From assembly GCA_964036665.1 (NCBI GenBank), contig OZ038530.1, forward strand, positions 9,760,501-9,824,500: a stretch of DNA of 64,000 nucleotides, written 5' to 3'. Below are positions 1 through 11,813 of the stretch, piece after piece. Source of the DNA: Gordius sp. MW1 (lineage: Eukaryota; Nematomorpha; Gordioida; Gordea; Gordiidae). The notes under the pieces were generated by a model. That model saw only the letters and a program-made list of their open reading frames with translations, had not been told where the DNA came from and searched no databases. Numbering within the stretch: the stretch's first letter is position 1; the number at the start of each line of letters is the position of its first letter. The translations under genes were made by a program, and so were the position numbers.

Positions 1-983
1 TAAACTTAATTACATAAGTAACTAAAAGTGGGGGCTTATAAATGTGCTTAGTTATGGTATTTAATATTTAGTTTAAAGTAGTTATTCCTTTCAAGGAAGA
101 TGTGTATGATGGTAGGAAGGAGCCAGTGTACAACTGTGTTAACACGTTCACATTGCATCATTTCACTTATAATAGCAAGGCGTAGGCAGAATTTAAAATG
201 TGGGGGAAACTGGGATGGTCTTGAAAGGTGGGACAAAATAATGATTAATTTGATTTAATTAAATAAAATATATAAATAAATCGTACCCGACTTAAAATGC
301 AGAAAATTTTAAAATCTGTTTAGCATAAAAAAAAATTTAATATAAAAAGGTTGTTCCAAACGAAAATTCATCGCATATTCCCAACGAGGATTTTTTTAGG
401 AAGATGGAATTTTTTTAATTGCATTATAATTTCCCCTTGTTTTATCTTGAAAGACCCCACCCCCCTTTAAATCCATCATATTTATTTGCCGAAATAAAAA
501 TTTTGCCCTATTGATCATTACTAAATAAAGTATCTATATCTACCTAGTCCTGGCCACTACCCTATGGTGTTTAAATATTTAGCCTACAAAATAACTTAAT
601 ATTATAAACTTCATCATTTTCTAATGTTATATTTATAAAATAACTTAATACGCTTATAAGATTCATCGATTTCTAAAGTTATACTTTTATGTCAATAATT
701 GCCGTGGAAACTTAAGTTGATAAATGATCAAAAATGGATCCTCAGGCCAAATTAAAACTAACTACGGTGTTGGTTTTGTAAATTTTAATAAATTAACGAT
801 TTACAAATTTGATATACGAAGATAAGGTGCTCGAGGCTTTGACGCTGGCATTACGTTATCAGAAATTTGTTAAATTTTGGACACTTTTTCATAATTTGTT
901 ATCACGAATTTGGTAACAATTTTTGCGATTTTATTTTAAGTTACACACATTTTAGTTGCTTTATCCATCATATTTTAATATTA
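1..983. other. AT-rich stretch with no recognised gene
   Basis: No reading frame here looks like a known family, and I see no repeat ends. The only open frame of note (48-236, minus) has no recognisable motif. Confidence 0.4.
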
Positions 984-991
984 TAACAATT

Positions 992-1171
992 CATGGGCGT
1001 AGCCAGCATTGGAATTAAAGAGGGGGGGGGGTAATAATGATTTAGGGAGGGGTAAAGTGATCATTTTAGAAATTTTAGCCATAATTTTAATAATTTACAA
1101 CAAAATTTTGGATTTAGAGGTGGGCAGCCGCCCTTCCCTGCCCCCCCCCCCCACTCTTGGCTATTCCCATG
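992..1171. mobile_element. hAT-type MITE, GGGCGTAGCCAG family
   Basis: The element starts CATGGGCGTAGCCAG and ends with a decayed reverse complement of the same sequence. It is flanked by a perfect 8-bp duplication, taacaatt (984-991 and 1172-1179), which points to hAT-type transposition. It is 180 bp, has no coding capacity, and carries long G and C homopolymers inside, as do the other copies in the window. Confidence 0.8.
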
Positions 1172-1469
1172 TAACAATTGCTTATCATTATCTTTAAAAT
1201 ATTACAAAGTTAACTATTATATTCGATCACGAGGATGGCCCAAACGCGCTAGGGGTTGTTTATCTATAATTTTAACCCAACTCCAAGGCACTTTATTAAT
1301 TTTTCTTGTAAAGGAGGGAGAGGATTGAGGATGGGTGAGATTAATAGGAATATCCAAATCTTCTAGGATGCAGAAAATATATTTAGTCAAAAATTGTAAT
1401 TATTCATAAATAAATGCTTTTAAGGATTCTACAAATTTTTAACCTCAAACACTGGGCAAGCATTCTCCT

Positions 1470-1634
1470 CATGGGCGTAGGCAGGGGAGCCCCTTGCCCC
1501 CCCCCCCTAAATGACGAAAAAAAAATCAATAAAAACCCTTATAAATTAAGAAATTTATGTTTTGCCCCCCCCCTTGCCCCATGTATTTTTAAACGTTTCG
1601 CTCTCCTTTAATCCAATACCTGGCTACGCCCATG
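1470..1634. mobile_element. hAT-type MITE, GGGCGTAGCCAG family
   Basis: 165-bp copy with good terminal inverted repeats (CATGGGCGTAG at the left, CTACGCCCATG at the right) and a perfect 8-bp duplication, attctcct (1462-1469 and 1635-1642). The inside has two C homopolymers. It is non-coding and non-autonomous. Confidence 0.85.
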
Positions 1635-1715
1635 ATTCTCCTTTTGATATAAAAATATAATAAATTAATTGTATAATATTTGAGCTTGTTTTGACTCTTT
1701 CACGGCTACGCCTCT

Positions 1716-3118
1716 GGATTTCGAATCGAACATTTTTGGTATTCGATTCGGATTCGAATTTTTTTTCAAAAAAAATATTTGATTCGAGATTCGACGAATA
1801 TTATGATGAAGATTCGGATTCGATTCGAAAAAAATTTAAAGATTCGAAATCAATTTGAATATTTATTAAGTTTTTTTAATTATTAAAAAACACATTAAAA
1901 AGGCTACTATGAATTTTAATTTGCATATACATTTTAAAGATTTATTTAAAAGATATTTAAAAAAAACACACATCAAAAATAAAAATATTAACAGCGAACA
2001 AAAACTATGATATGTTGACAATCAAGAACCGTTTTCAGCCAACTTTTAAGGCAAATTATCTTCCTAACACTAGTTCTTTAAACGATATTGGTTCCGGTTA
2101 AAAAAATTATTTTGCACGGGGTAAATGATCCAGGTATAGAGAGAAGATTTTTTGCCAATTTTTGGATGGCTGGACGTCGTTGATTCGATTTTCACTATTG
2201 TAAAGGCTCAACATTGGACGCCACACGTGGTTGTGCAAAAATGTCTCCAATGAACACTTCGCCTTGTCGCTCTTAATAGACGATCCAGTGTTAATACCTC
2301 GCTAGTTGATACAAAATCGGGCTGAATTCATATAGCAGTTTTCCAGCCATCTTTAATTTCTCTACAGGATATGCCATGTACTGGTGAATCACCCCAGTGG
2401 TGATAAACGCTCAAATTTTGAGCCTTAAATCGACGACATTCGCTAATAAGGCTATCTTCTTATTGAATGCCATATATCTTCAATTTTCTGTTTGGCCATT
2501 TTGACAGCATGATCTTCTGTGCCTGGTTGATAATATACCGGTAATACCAAGTTAATTGTGGGATTTGCCCCCCGGATTTTAAATTAGTTGCACTGTAAAA
2601 GGAAAAAAGTGTCAATTTAACCTTTTCAATTTGTTCCCATTCAATGTTGGATAGCAATTCCTCCTAAGAGGAAAGGCCAAATCCAATACCTACCTTACTA
2701 AAATAGCCTTTTCTATCATTATATAGGTGCTGTTCCACCTGACTACCATGTCAAGTTTTGCCTTTATGTAATTATTTGGTGGGTCAAATTCTTAACATAT
2801 ATCCATTAATCGTAAAATATTTTTGTGCTATCTTGCAATTTTTTTAAAGTCCATATTTTAATTAAATTGTGATCCTCGTTCTCCATAACTTATGTAAGTT
2901 TAAAATAAATTAAACTTTTTCAAATTGTAGCAGGAAAATAACTAAAATGCGGTAAGATGCTAAATAGTTGAATCTCGTCTATTTAAATTACACTAAAAAA
3001 ATAAAATTGGAATCTTCAAGGATTCGATTCGGATTTTCGAATCCTAGCAGCGTAAATATTCGATTCGAAACTTACACATTTGAATTCGAATTCGAATCGA
3101 ATCTCGAATATTTCCCAG
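1716..3118 (-). pseudogene. Degraded hAT transposon
   Basis: Both ends carry clustered ATTCGATTCGGATTCGAA-like motifs in opposite orientation (1716-1850 and 3000-3118), the layout of hAT subterminal repeats. Between them the minus-strand frame 2657-2460 reads LSNIEWEQIEKVKLTLFSFY, resembling the hAT segment just before the catalytic centre (usual form LS..EW..I......L..F). No target duplication was fixed. The family call rests on a short weak match; the rest is too decayed to read. Confidence 0.45.
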
Positions 3119-4450
3119 GGGCGTATTTTTTTGTATGAGTTTATTTATTATTTGAAGTAATAAACACACTTGCAAAAATAATAATTCACAACACCTTTTT
3201 ATGTTAAAAGAATTTTTTGCAATGTTGATAGAAAGAAATGGCCTAATAATCGTGAAAAAAATATATTATCATTTTGTTCCATGATGAGCGGCTTAAATAA
3301 GGGATTTTTTGATTAATAACTAAATTAAATGGGTAAAACACTTATGAAAACATAATATATACATCTAATTTAATTTGATTTAATTTTTGACAAAATGCAT
3401 TGTAAAATAAAATTTTTTGCCAGATTCTCCCCCCCCCCCTCGTGAAAATCCTGGCTACGCGCTTGTCCATGATTAACATATATAATGTTATATGAGTCTA
3501 TGGTTATATGTGCTCTTCATTATCAATTTTTTTTTAGCTAATTAAAGACTTAATACCAAATTATCTGCATCATTTGAGGATTTTAATTCGTTTCCTTATT
3601 ACGAATTACCGTAGTTTGTCTACAAAAAACGACCTCGGATTCTCTCCTTTTGCATTTTACTATCTAAATTTTATTTTAATTGCTCTACAACTTATGTAAT
3701 TTATGTGCGTTGAGGAAAATGATTTGGACCTTAGCTCGCATAAAAGAAATAATAATACACTATACGTACCTATTTTTAAATTTATTACAAAATATAAAAT
3801 AAAGATATGTTATTATAATTAAATAATTTGTTAATATAAATAAAACACGTTAGGTAAACTCAAAATTCTAATCTAAATGCTTTTATATTCTAAACGTCAA
3901 CATACAACGGCCATGCAACGTAAACTACAAATGTAATTAACATAGGTAGGCAACGCATACCTAAAATTAAATGGAAAACAGATGGCGGTATTAACGATAG
4001 TCAGCTAAAACATGTAGTATGCTTTGTATAACAAATTTCCGTAAAAATAAAATTGCATTCCATAACAAATAGAATTTCTAGCCTAATGAAACATTTTCCT
4101 ATTTAAAATATCATATATTATACTTGACATATTTAATTTAAAGTTAGTTACTTCAGCTTATTGTAAATATTGCACTATATTACACGATGTATGCAATGAA
4201 GAAATCAGCTTTGCGCAGTGGCGATACCGTAACCAATGATGTTTTACCGAGGTGCGGTTATTGCTAGTTGAAAACTACTCCCAATACCCCGCCACACTTT
4301 CCATTAGGAATGGTGTAGGCAATTTTTACGAGGCCGAAAAGGCCGTCACTTTCAAATAAATTTAGATTCATTTTTCATGCCGCTACGTAAAAAGTAGACA
4401 TGTAGATGTAATGACGACATAAGTAGTCAAGAATTTTCAATCCGTTTATA
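3119..4450. other. No gene recognised; solo MITE end near 3420-3476
   Basis: AT-rich, with no convincing coding region. A C homopolymer followed by CCTGGCTACGCG near 3450 looks like a decayed right end of the GGGCGTAGCC MITE family. Confidence 0.35.
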
Positions 4451-4643
4451 TAAATGTCATTGTTTAAAGTCGGTGTATTTGGATTGATAGCGTAGGTAGT
4501 ATTTTTCGAGGCTTTATCTCTCCTTTTTTATTTTTATTATTTTTTCCCCTGACGATGGGCTTTTATAGCCCGAAATATCGCGTTCCATTTCCCTCTACCT
4601 ACGCTATCAATCCAAATACACCGACTTTAAACAATGACATTTA
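4451..4643. repeat. 49-bp inverted repeat around a 95-nt loop
   Basis: The left arm (4451-4499) and right arm (4595-4643) are essentially perfect reverse complements; each includes TTGGATTGATAGCGTAGGTA or its complement. The loop holds a T-rich run and then a compact hairpin (4549-4575). The near-identity of the arms suggests recent origin or selection on pairing. No target duplication was found, so it is not clearly a MITE. Confidence 0.85.
4549..4575 (+). ncRNA. Hammerhead-ribozyme-like core (candidate)
   Basis: The order is CTGACGA (4549-4555), a small hairpin with stem GGGC/GCCC (4557-4560 and 4568-4571), then GAAA (4572-4575). That is the order of the hammerhead core: CUGANGA, stem II, GAAA. 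Hammerhead motifs are known from retroelements, including Penelope-like elements. I could not place stems I and III or the UH cleavage site with confidence, and the base pair next to the core is a mismatch, so this stays a candidate. Confidence 0.35.
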
Positions 4644-4649
4644 TGTAAT

Positions 4650-6900
4650 GACATATTGGCCCCAGCTAATCACAACAAAGAACCCCCGTCTTCAGCCGAG
4701 GCTCTAAAAATTAAATAATCTGATATTAACAAAACTACTACAATTTTTTGTCCCATTGCGACACCAACCTTAATCACCTTTGGTCCCCAGGCCGTACAAA
4801 TTATTTTAAAAAAAGGGAAATACATATCTTTGCTAACCCATGATAATCGCGAATCGTTTTTTATACGGCAGAAAACCGATGAGTTATAGCGAAATGTTTT
4901 CCAAATATATACAATTCTTAACTTCCTAATTTATTTATCTCACCTTCACAAAATATATAATTTTTTATAAAAGTAATAAATGATTAAAATGGTTTTAAAT
5001 AACCCACTTCAGAATAAAGTTATATATTTGTTTTAATGTAATATTGAACTAAGGTTTAAAATTATTCCGATTTGGGTATATGAAGATTCAACCAAATTAG
5101 TCACTAATTTAAAGATTGCACTAGATGGCATATAAATTAGAGGATTATTTTATAATTCGCGGTTACCACCCGTCAGATAAGAATTTATTTTTTCGTACCT
5201 TGTTAGGAGTTAATTAAAAGATCACGGGAAAGTGTTAATGTCTCAATAAATTATAAAATTCATGTGATCTCAATCCCTAATCTGAAAAAAGCTAGAAATG
5301 AAAAATTTACGTCGAAATATAAAACGCTTTTGCTTTTTTGCAAAAGATTATTAAAATGTGAGATTAAAGTGTAAAAAGGGCATTTTAAATATTTTCGGAG
5401 GTCAATTCCCCTTTATAAACTCCATATTTAAAAGATATAGCTTGTTTAAATATAAATGATAATGAAGGCCAAGGGAATGTTGACAGAGAGGAATGGACAG
5501 GTGGCTCCCTATTTGTTCAGAATGCCTGGTCTTGACAAAATATAGAATTTATCGCAAAATAAATATTCAAATCGGTTGCCGCTTTCTGGTCATCATCGAA
5601 AAAAGTGTAAGGAGTTAATTGCCTTTTTAATTTGATTGAACTTTTAGTTGCAATGAATAAACTTTTTTGCTAAGTAAAATTGTGATAGCAAAACACATTA
5701 AACATTCGATTATTATGTTAAAAGAATAAACTAGAGTCAATGGAGAGTAACAAAAAGAGCATTTTGCCTATATTTTAATCAATATTAGATCCTTGAGGTG
5801 CACCCTAAAGAGCACTGGAAACATCATCAACAACATATTAGTCATGAAATTGACTATCCCAATTAAGTCATAAGTAGATAAAGAAATTTTCGCTTAAAAT
5901 TAAATAATAAAAACGAACAAATAAGCAAAACTAAAAAGGGGCGAATAAAAAAGGTGTAGGCATGGGCGTAGCCAAGAATGAAAATAGAGGATGGCAATAA
6001 TGATTTAGGAAGGGGCATAATGTTAATATTTTCCAAAATTAGCCATAATTATTTTAAAATTTTAACGTATTTTTTACCTGCCTCCCCCGGACTACACCCA
6101 AGGGAATACGAAATCTTTGATGTTTAAATTTGTTAAAATGAAATTTGGCATTCATAAACCTAGGCTAATACGTTAGTTACTGCTAAATTTTTTTAGTCTT
6201 TACTAATTCAAAATTTGTTTGCATATTGTTTGCATCCAAAATTTCAGCGTTCCAATCTTTTTTGGTGGGTATGTAATTGCAGAGATAATTGTTTACAGCA
6301 ATTTAGGTAAGAAATCCATAAATGTGCAATTTAGTCTTTTTACAAATTTATTATTATCTTATATGGAATAAATCTATATACAAACATTCAGGTGTCAATA
6401 AATGTTAATTTTTTAAAACAAAAAGCAAATTTTAATGGTCGAGCTAAAAAAGTATATGCCTCATATTACATTTTAGACGTGGTCGTGTTTGAAAAAAACC
6501 AAAAGTGACAACAAATTCACTCAGATACTGGTTTTCCGTGATTTTAATCTATAAAACAAATCACCTAAAGCACTTTAAAAAAATTTATTCTAAAAGAACA
6601 ATAAATTTATTAAAATCGATCTCGACAAATACTATCAAACGATAAGCTATATTACTAAAGGAGATTATATAAAAATTATATTGGAGCAATATCAAATGTG
6701 TGTTGAAGCAAGGGTTAATACGTAAACGCAATGTTAATGACACTGACTATAACAGGACATTGTTAAAATTGCTAGTCTAATATGACCGACCAAAATAATA
6801 TAATTTTAACAATTTTGTTGTAAAAATATTGAATCGATAGAAACAATGTAATTCCAACGACGTAAATAATATATACAATTCAAATAAAAAAAAATAAAAT
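4650..6900. other. Gene-poor stretch with one degraded MITE
   Basis: I recognise no gene. At 5961-6100 a GGGCGTAGCCA start and a decayed CTACACCCA end mark an old copy of the hAT-type MITE without a clear target duplication. The right end of the stretch is the 3' flank of the ZC3HC1-like gene; no strong polyadenylation signal was singled out. Confidence 0.4.
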
Positions 6901-9900
6901 TCATTGGGTGGCTTTGTGAGCTAGATATCTTAAATCTTGATAAAATGCATGGGCGCCAATATTTCTGAATTTTGGGTATGGTGGATTTTCATCCTGCTTA
7001 CATGCCCAGGGACACCAACTCCTGTGCTGACTCAAAGGATCAAAAGCTTGAATAGAATCATCGTCTATAAAACATTTAAAAAAGATTTGGTTACATAATA
7101 CAAGCATATTTTGAGTTTAGAAATTACCTACCTTTGAAGTAACTAACTATTTTATTATTATCTCCAATTGTAATTTATGTGTATAACTCGTGATTGTATT
7201 AATTTTGTTTATATCATATGTCTGTTAGAGTAATTGGAATAACAAAATCAACTTGCTAATTCCTATAACCTTTCAGCATGGCATTAAGCTCTTCAGAGCT
7301 TTCGTACGATACTAAACGAGTTCTTTTACCGACTTTAACATCAATGTGATTGACGCTTTGAGACTGATCAGTCTGTTGACCGTTTACCTGTTGGTTTACA
7401 TCTTCCTCGACCATTTGTACTGACTCAGCTAACCAATAAATAAGTTCATTAATTTAGTCGCTCTAAGTGTATTTTTTTTGGTTATAAAATGCTCATTTTG
7501 ATATAATGAACTTCAAACGAATGAAAGATAAACGTTCTCTCTAACTAGGCTCAGAATGAAAACGAAAAATAATTTTAATATTGCTTAATTTTGAAGTATT
7601 GCCAGCGCGTTAATCAAAATAATTTAATCTATCATTTGCCACCATTTATGCTTTATTATACGATTAAATGAGACAAAAACCATAAAACTGACAACTATCA
7701 TCACTTCTATCCAAAACACAATTAATCGGTCGCGCGTGTATAATTATAGACTTTAATTAAACGGCCTCTAAATTTAAAGAAGCGCGTCATAGTATTTTTT
7801 TTGCACCTTAAATAGCTAAAAATTCTTCAAGAAAAACAGTTTTGTCGGACCTCAAAAAGATAAAAAATTTACACTAAGCCGCATACCCGCATAAATCCTA
7901 ATATGGGGAAAGATGGCAAACTAAAGAGACATGTACATGGGCGTAGCCAGCATGGAATTTAATGAGGGAGGGATAAAATGATCCATTTTTAAAATTTTAG
8001 CTATAATTTGAAAAATTTTCGGATTTACTGGCTACGCCCATTGACATGTAGATAACAAGGACATAGAATAAAAATACCTAAAGAGGGTATTAAGATACTG
8101 CAAATGCAATATTATTCAGCACCAGGCTGATGGATTTTGATATAACATCTATAAATACCTGAGCAAGATCTTGGACTAGGGGTAAAATCTTCAATATGGT
8201 TCAAGGAGGATTCAGATTCCATTTTATGTGCTGATGTTCCATCGTCAATTTTGCCATTCTGTTCATCTACAAAAATGAAATCATAGTTTATTGATAAAGG
8301 TATGCTTGTCTAAGCACCCTTTCAAAATGTGGGCTGTCATAGATATTATAGGCTAATCTCTTATAAATAAATTACCACAAAATGCCCCATTTTCCCGTTT
8401 AACGTCGCAACATATAATAGATGTGAAATTTCATTATTTTTTTTTTTTGGGGGGGGGGGTAGCGAGTGCAATTTTATTAGGCAAAATATAATTCACCCCC
8501 CCCCCCCCCCCCCCTCCATTTTTATAAAACAAACCTTATAGATATATTTTTAAAATAATTATACAGATAAATTAACGTTTTAAATGAGCTTTTAATTAAA
8601 ATTTATTTTCATAAATTGAAATTTATATCATTAAAAAACACTATTACACTACCCACATTTATAGGAGATAAATAGTTTAATCATTTTACCTTAATTTAAA
8701 TTTCATTGTTTACAAATTAACATCAGTTTTAAATTATTGCCATCATTAAATATATTTAATTTTGTGAACCAAAAGCTAAAAAACATACATTTCAAATAAT
8801 AAATTGATTTTCCCCTATGCCCTAATTTTGTACTCAGGCTCTCTTACCGGCCCCTTAATTTCTGGTATAACTACATTATTTATTTAATTATTTATTTAAT
8901 TATTTATTTATTATTCAAAACATCTTAAAATATCTCAGGGGTATGAGCCTAGCACACTAAAAAATCGGAAATAACAAATAGGATAACTTGAAGAAATGAG
9001 AATAATTTAATAGCCATTATGTATGGATTAGATCTTATTACAAGTTAAGAAAAAGTAGCTTACGCGTTTCTATGGCAAAATTAGGTTCATCGGGGGTTTG
9101 ATTTGTCGATATCTGCCCTGGCTTCTCCCCAGAAATTTGGTCTATCAAGTTTTCCACGATATCCGTACAAACCTCGTCATCCGTTATGTCCAAATTCGCA
9201 GCTTTCTACACAAGCAAATAATATTTCCCAAGATTCGATTTATTAACAAGTGTGAGTAAAAAAGGGTTAGTGGTGGAACGAAGAATTAGTGGCACTCATA
9301 AAATAGGCAAAATAGAGATAATATTTAAGGGAACCGACTAATGGTGAAGATATGTTAAACCGATGTAATAAATTATGTTTATAAATTAAAAAATCAACAT
9401 ATTAGAGCTTTTCCCATGGGTAAAAGGTATTTAAATGTAATGCCATGAATATATATAAATTAATGTTTCATAGGACGTCGGATAAAGTTGTGAAAAAATA
9501 GTCATCTAATTTACAATAAGAATGCCTTATAAATTAAACCCTATTTCTAAGAAACAACCGAATCAATTGTTTGCACAGTTTCTCTTCAAAAAATTAAGTT
9601 AATTTTGCGATATATTGAACACAAAACTCTTTGGATTCTGACTTCACCCCTCAAGTTGAAAGTAAAAATGCAGATAGAATTGAAATTTGAAATATACGTT
9701 TTCGCTCTTTTTCGAAGGGCTCTTCTTGGTATACGTTATGAGAGGCAAGTCTTCGCTAGAATGACTATCGTTCGAATCAAAGGTTTTGCTGCCTTCAGAA
9801 CTATTATCTTTAAAGGCATTGTCACAAAAAGTGTCAGTTGGTAGAACTTTCAGACATTCATTTACGTTGGTCGCAGGACAGGCTTCATCTTGATCAATAA

Positions 9901-11813
9901 TATATTCAAAAAATCCTACATTACAACCATCTGATTTACGGAAAAAGATAGATGGCGCTTATAACAAATCATGATCAATATAATATCCAAGGACGTTATT
10001 AGATAAATTATCAATAAACTAAATATGGGTACAGCAAAATTGCAGGCTAAAAATTAAAAGTTCTTTTTTATGGGCGATTCCAGCTGACAAATTAAACTTT
10101 CTTGGACCGACCATCTCAACTTTTGGTAATTTTTAGTGAGAGCCTAAGCCTCATATATTATAGAATTTTATGAAAAGTTTAGCCATTTTGAGGCAACACT
10201 TTATAGGTTATGGACGTTCAAAGGGCCAAAATTCATATAAAATCACCAATTTCATAATAGTTCACATTATTGACCCTCTATCAAATTTCAATAATATTGG
10301 AGTAAAAAAGGATTAAAATTTCCAAACAATAATTACTAATGTCTTCATCGTCTTAAAATTGTCGTTAATAATTTATAGAACATTGAAGATGCCAACATCA
10401 TTCAGTTTTGCCAAGAATTTCAATTTACCAAAATTTTTTGCTAAAATGAAGATTTGAACTCCCACTCAACCAGTCTATCTAATAAATTCCCAAAATACAG
10501 GGATATGACTTACACAGAATTCTAGGTTTAAGAGTTTTTTTAAGCAATATTTTAACTCCCTAGTATGACCATCTTCTAAAAATCTAATCTAAAAAACTCA
10601 GTATTACCACCAGCACCAAATAAGGGTAGGTCATCCATTGATTGGGGCTTTTCTGAAACACCAACAACATTGCGTAGAGTAGAAGAGTGTCCGTTAGGCA
10701 TAGGTGCTACGTGAGCTATTTTAAGCCTTTTACCACAGGATAAAAGAGTAGCCTCGCCCGCCCCATTTTCAACGTCCGGCGTTGCTCTGCGTTTAACAGC
10801 TGATGCATGATTGCAAGTGATCGCAGAAGCCTTTCCTAAATTCAGTAATTGTAGATAAATATTTTTGTTTTAGATTTTATTTATTCATTAGAAGATATAA
10901 ACCCTATTAAAACTGAATTAGATGCACCGAAAACAGAATATTATATAAAGTTAAGATAAAAAATTCCGTGCCATGTATTTTTTTATTAATTAGCCACATT
11001 ATTAATTAATTCTTTAATCTAATTTTTGTTATTTTTAATAACATCTGCTAAAATGGGAAGATAGAAAAGTTGGGATGCCAAACTAAAATTTCCAAAAGGC
11101 CTCTAATGTTATGAAACGAATAACATATGAGACGGTAATATACTTATTAATTAATTTTAGCATCAGAAAAGCAGGTTAAAAATATATTTTAAATTAACAA
11201 TATTTATTAATTTAAAGTTATGGTATGAATTAGTTTATTTGTCGCAAACGATCTATGGACGGGCGTAGAGGGTAGTTAAAAACGGGAACCGGTCAATGGA
11301 GCGAAAAAATAGCATAGAAATTCGTCATGATTGCTCAGGATCAATTTAACATATTGTCCTAGCACAAAATATTTGATATTAAAATGTCCTAGTGAAATCA
11401 TAACAAGTAAATATGGGTTAGGGTAAGGGTTAGGGTTCTAATCACAAAGCGTGCTCCTTTCCTGATGAGCCCTGATGTGCTCCTTTCCTGATGAGCCCTG
11501 ATGTGCTCCTTTGACCCCCCCCACTCGTTAAAAACTATAAAAAATATAGAGGACACATAAAAGAAATGTGACCTTGTCTTAAAATAACTTTTAAATTTGT
11601 AGCATACTTAAACTAATATAGGTAAGAGGTAACTCTTACATTTGGCGTAAAAATTAATTAATAAGCCCAAGCAAAATTGTACCATTGGCGTCAGATTCAA
11701 CGCTTTTCACTTTAATTCCATTTAAATTCTTTTGACTTTCTACCGTCGCGTAATTCCAAAGCCCGGCGTGGCGCTGGCAATATTTACATTCTAGGATGTC
11801 TTCGTACTTATCC
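6901..11813 (-). CDS. ZC3HC1: ZC3HC1-like exons 6-12 (Rsm1 module and linker)
   Basis: Exon 6 (11813-11683) carries the C-x2-C of the second module, CKYCQRHAGLWNY. Exons 7-11 encode the low-complexity linker (exon 7 includes KASAITCNHASAVKRR, exon 11 VGKRTRLVSYESSEEL). Exon 12 (7064-6901) carries H-x3-C in FDPLSQHRSWCPW and the stop. Donors are GTACAA, GTAATA, GTATAT, GTAAGC, GTATTT and GTTATA. The exon 8 acceptor could be 9915 or 9888; both keep frame. Reading past the exon 11 donor meets a stop after GYRN, so a retained intron would give a truncated form without the final zinc ligands. Confidence 0.88.

Noticed and set aside
7258-7270. Gene end at the stop after GYRN in exon 11
   Set aside because: A donor just before it joins in phase to exon 12, which carries the conserved HR.WCPW motif.
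9605-9844. 79-codon plus-strand frame
   Set aside because: It is the shadow of ZC3HC1 exon 8 on the opposite strand.
11413-11440. TTAGGG-like telomere repeats (also near 30950)
   Set aside because: Only two or three imperfect units, repeated inside transposon copies; not a telomere.
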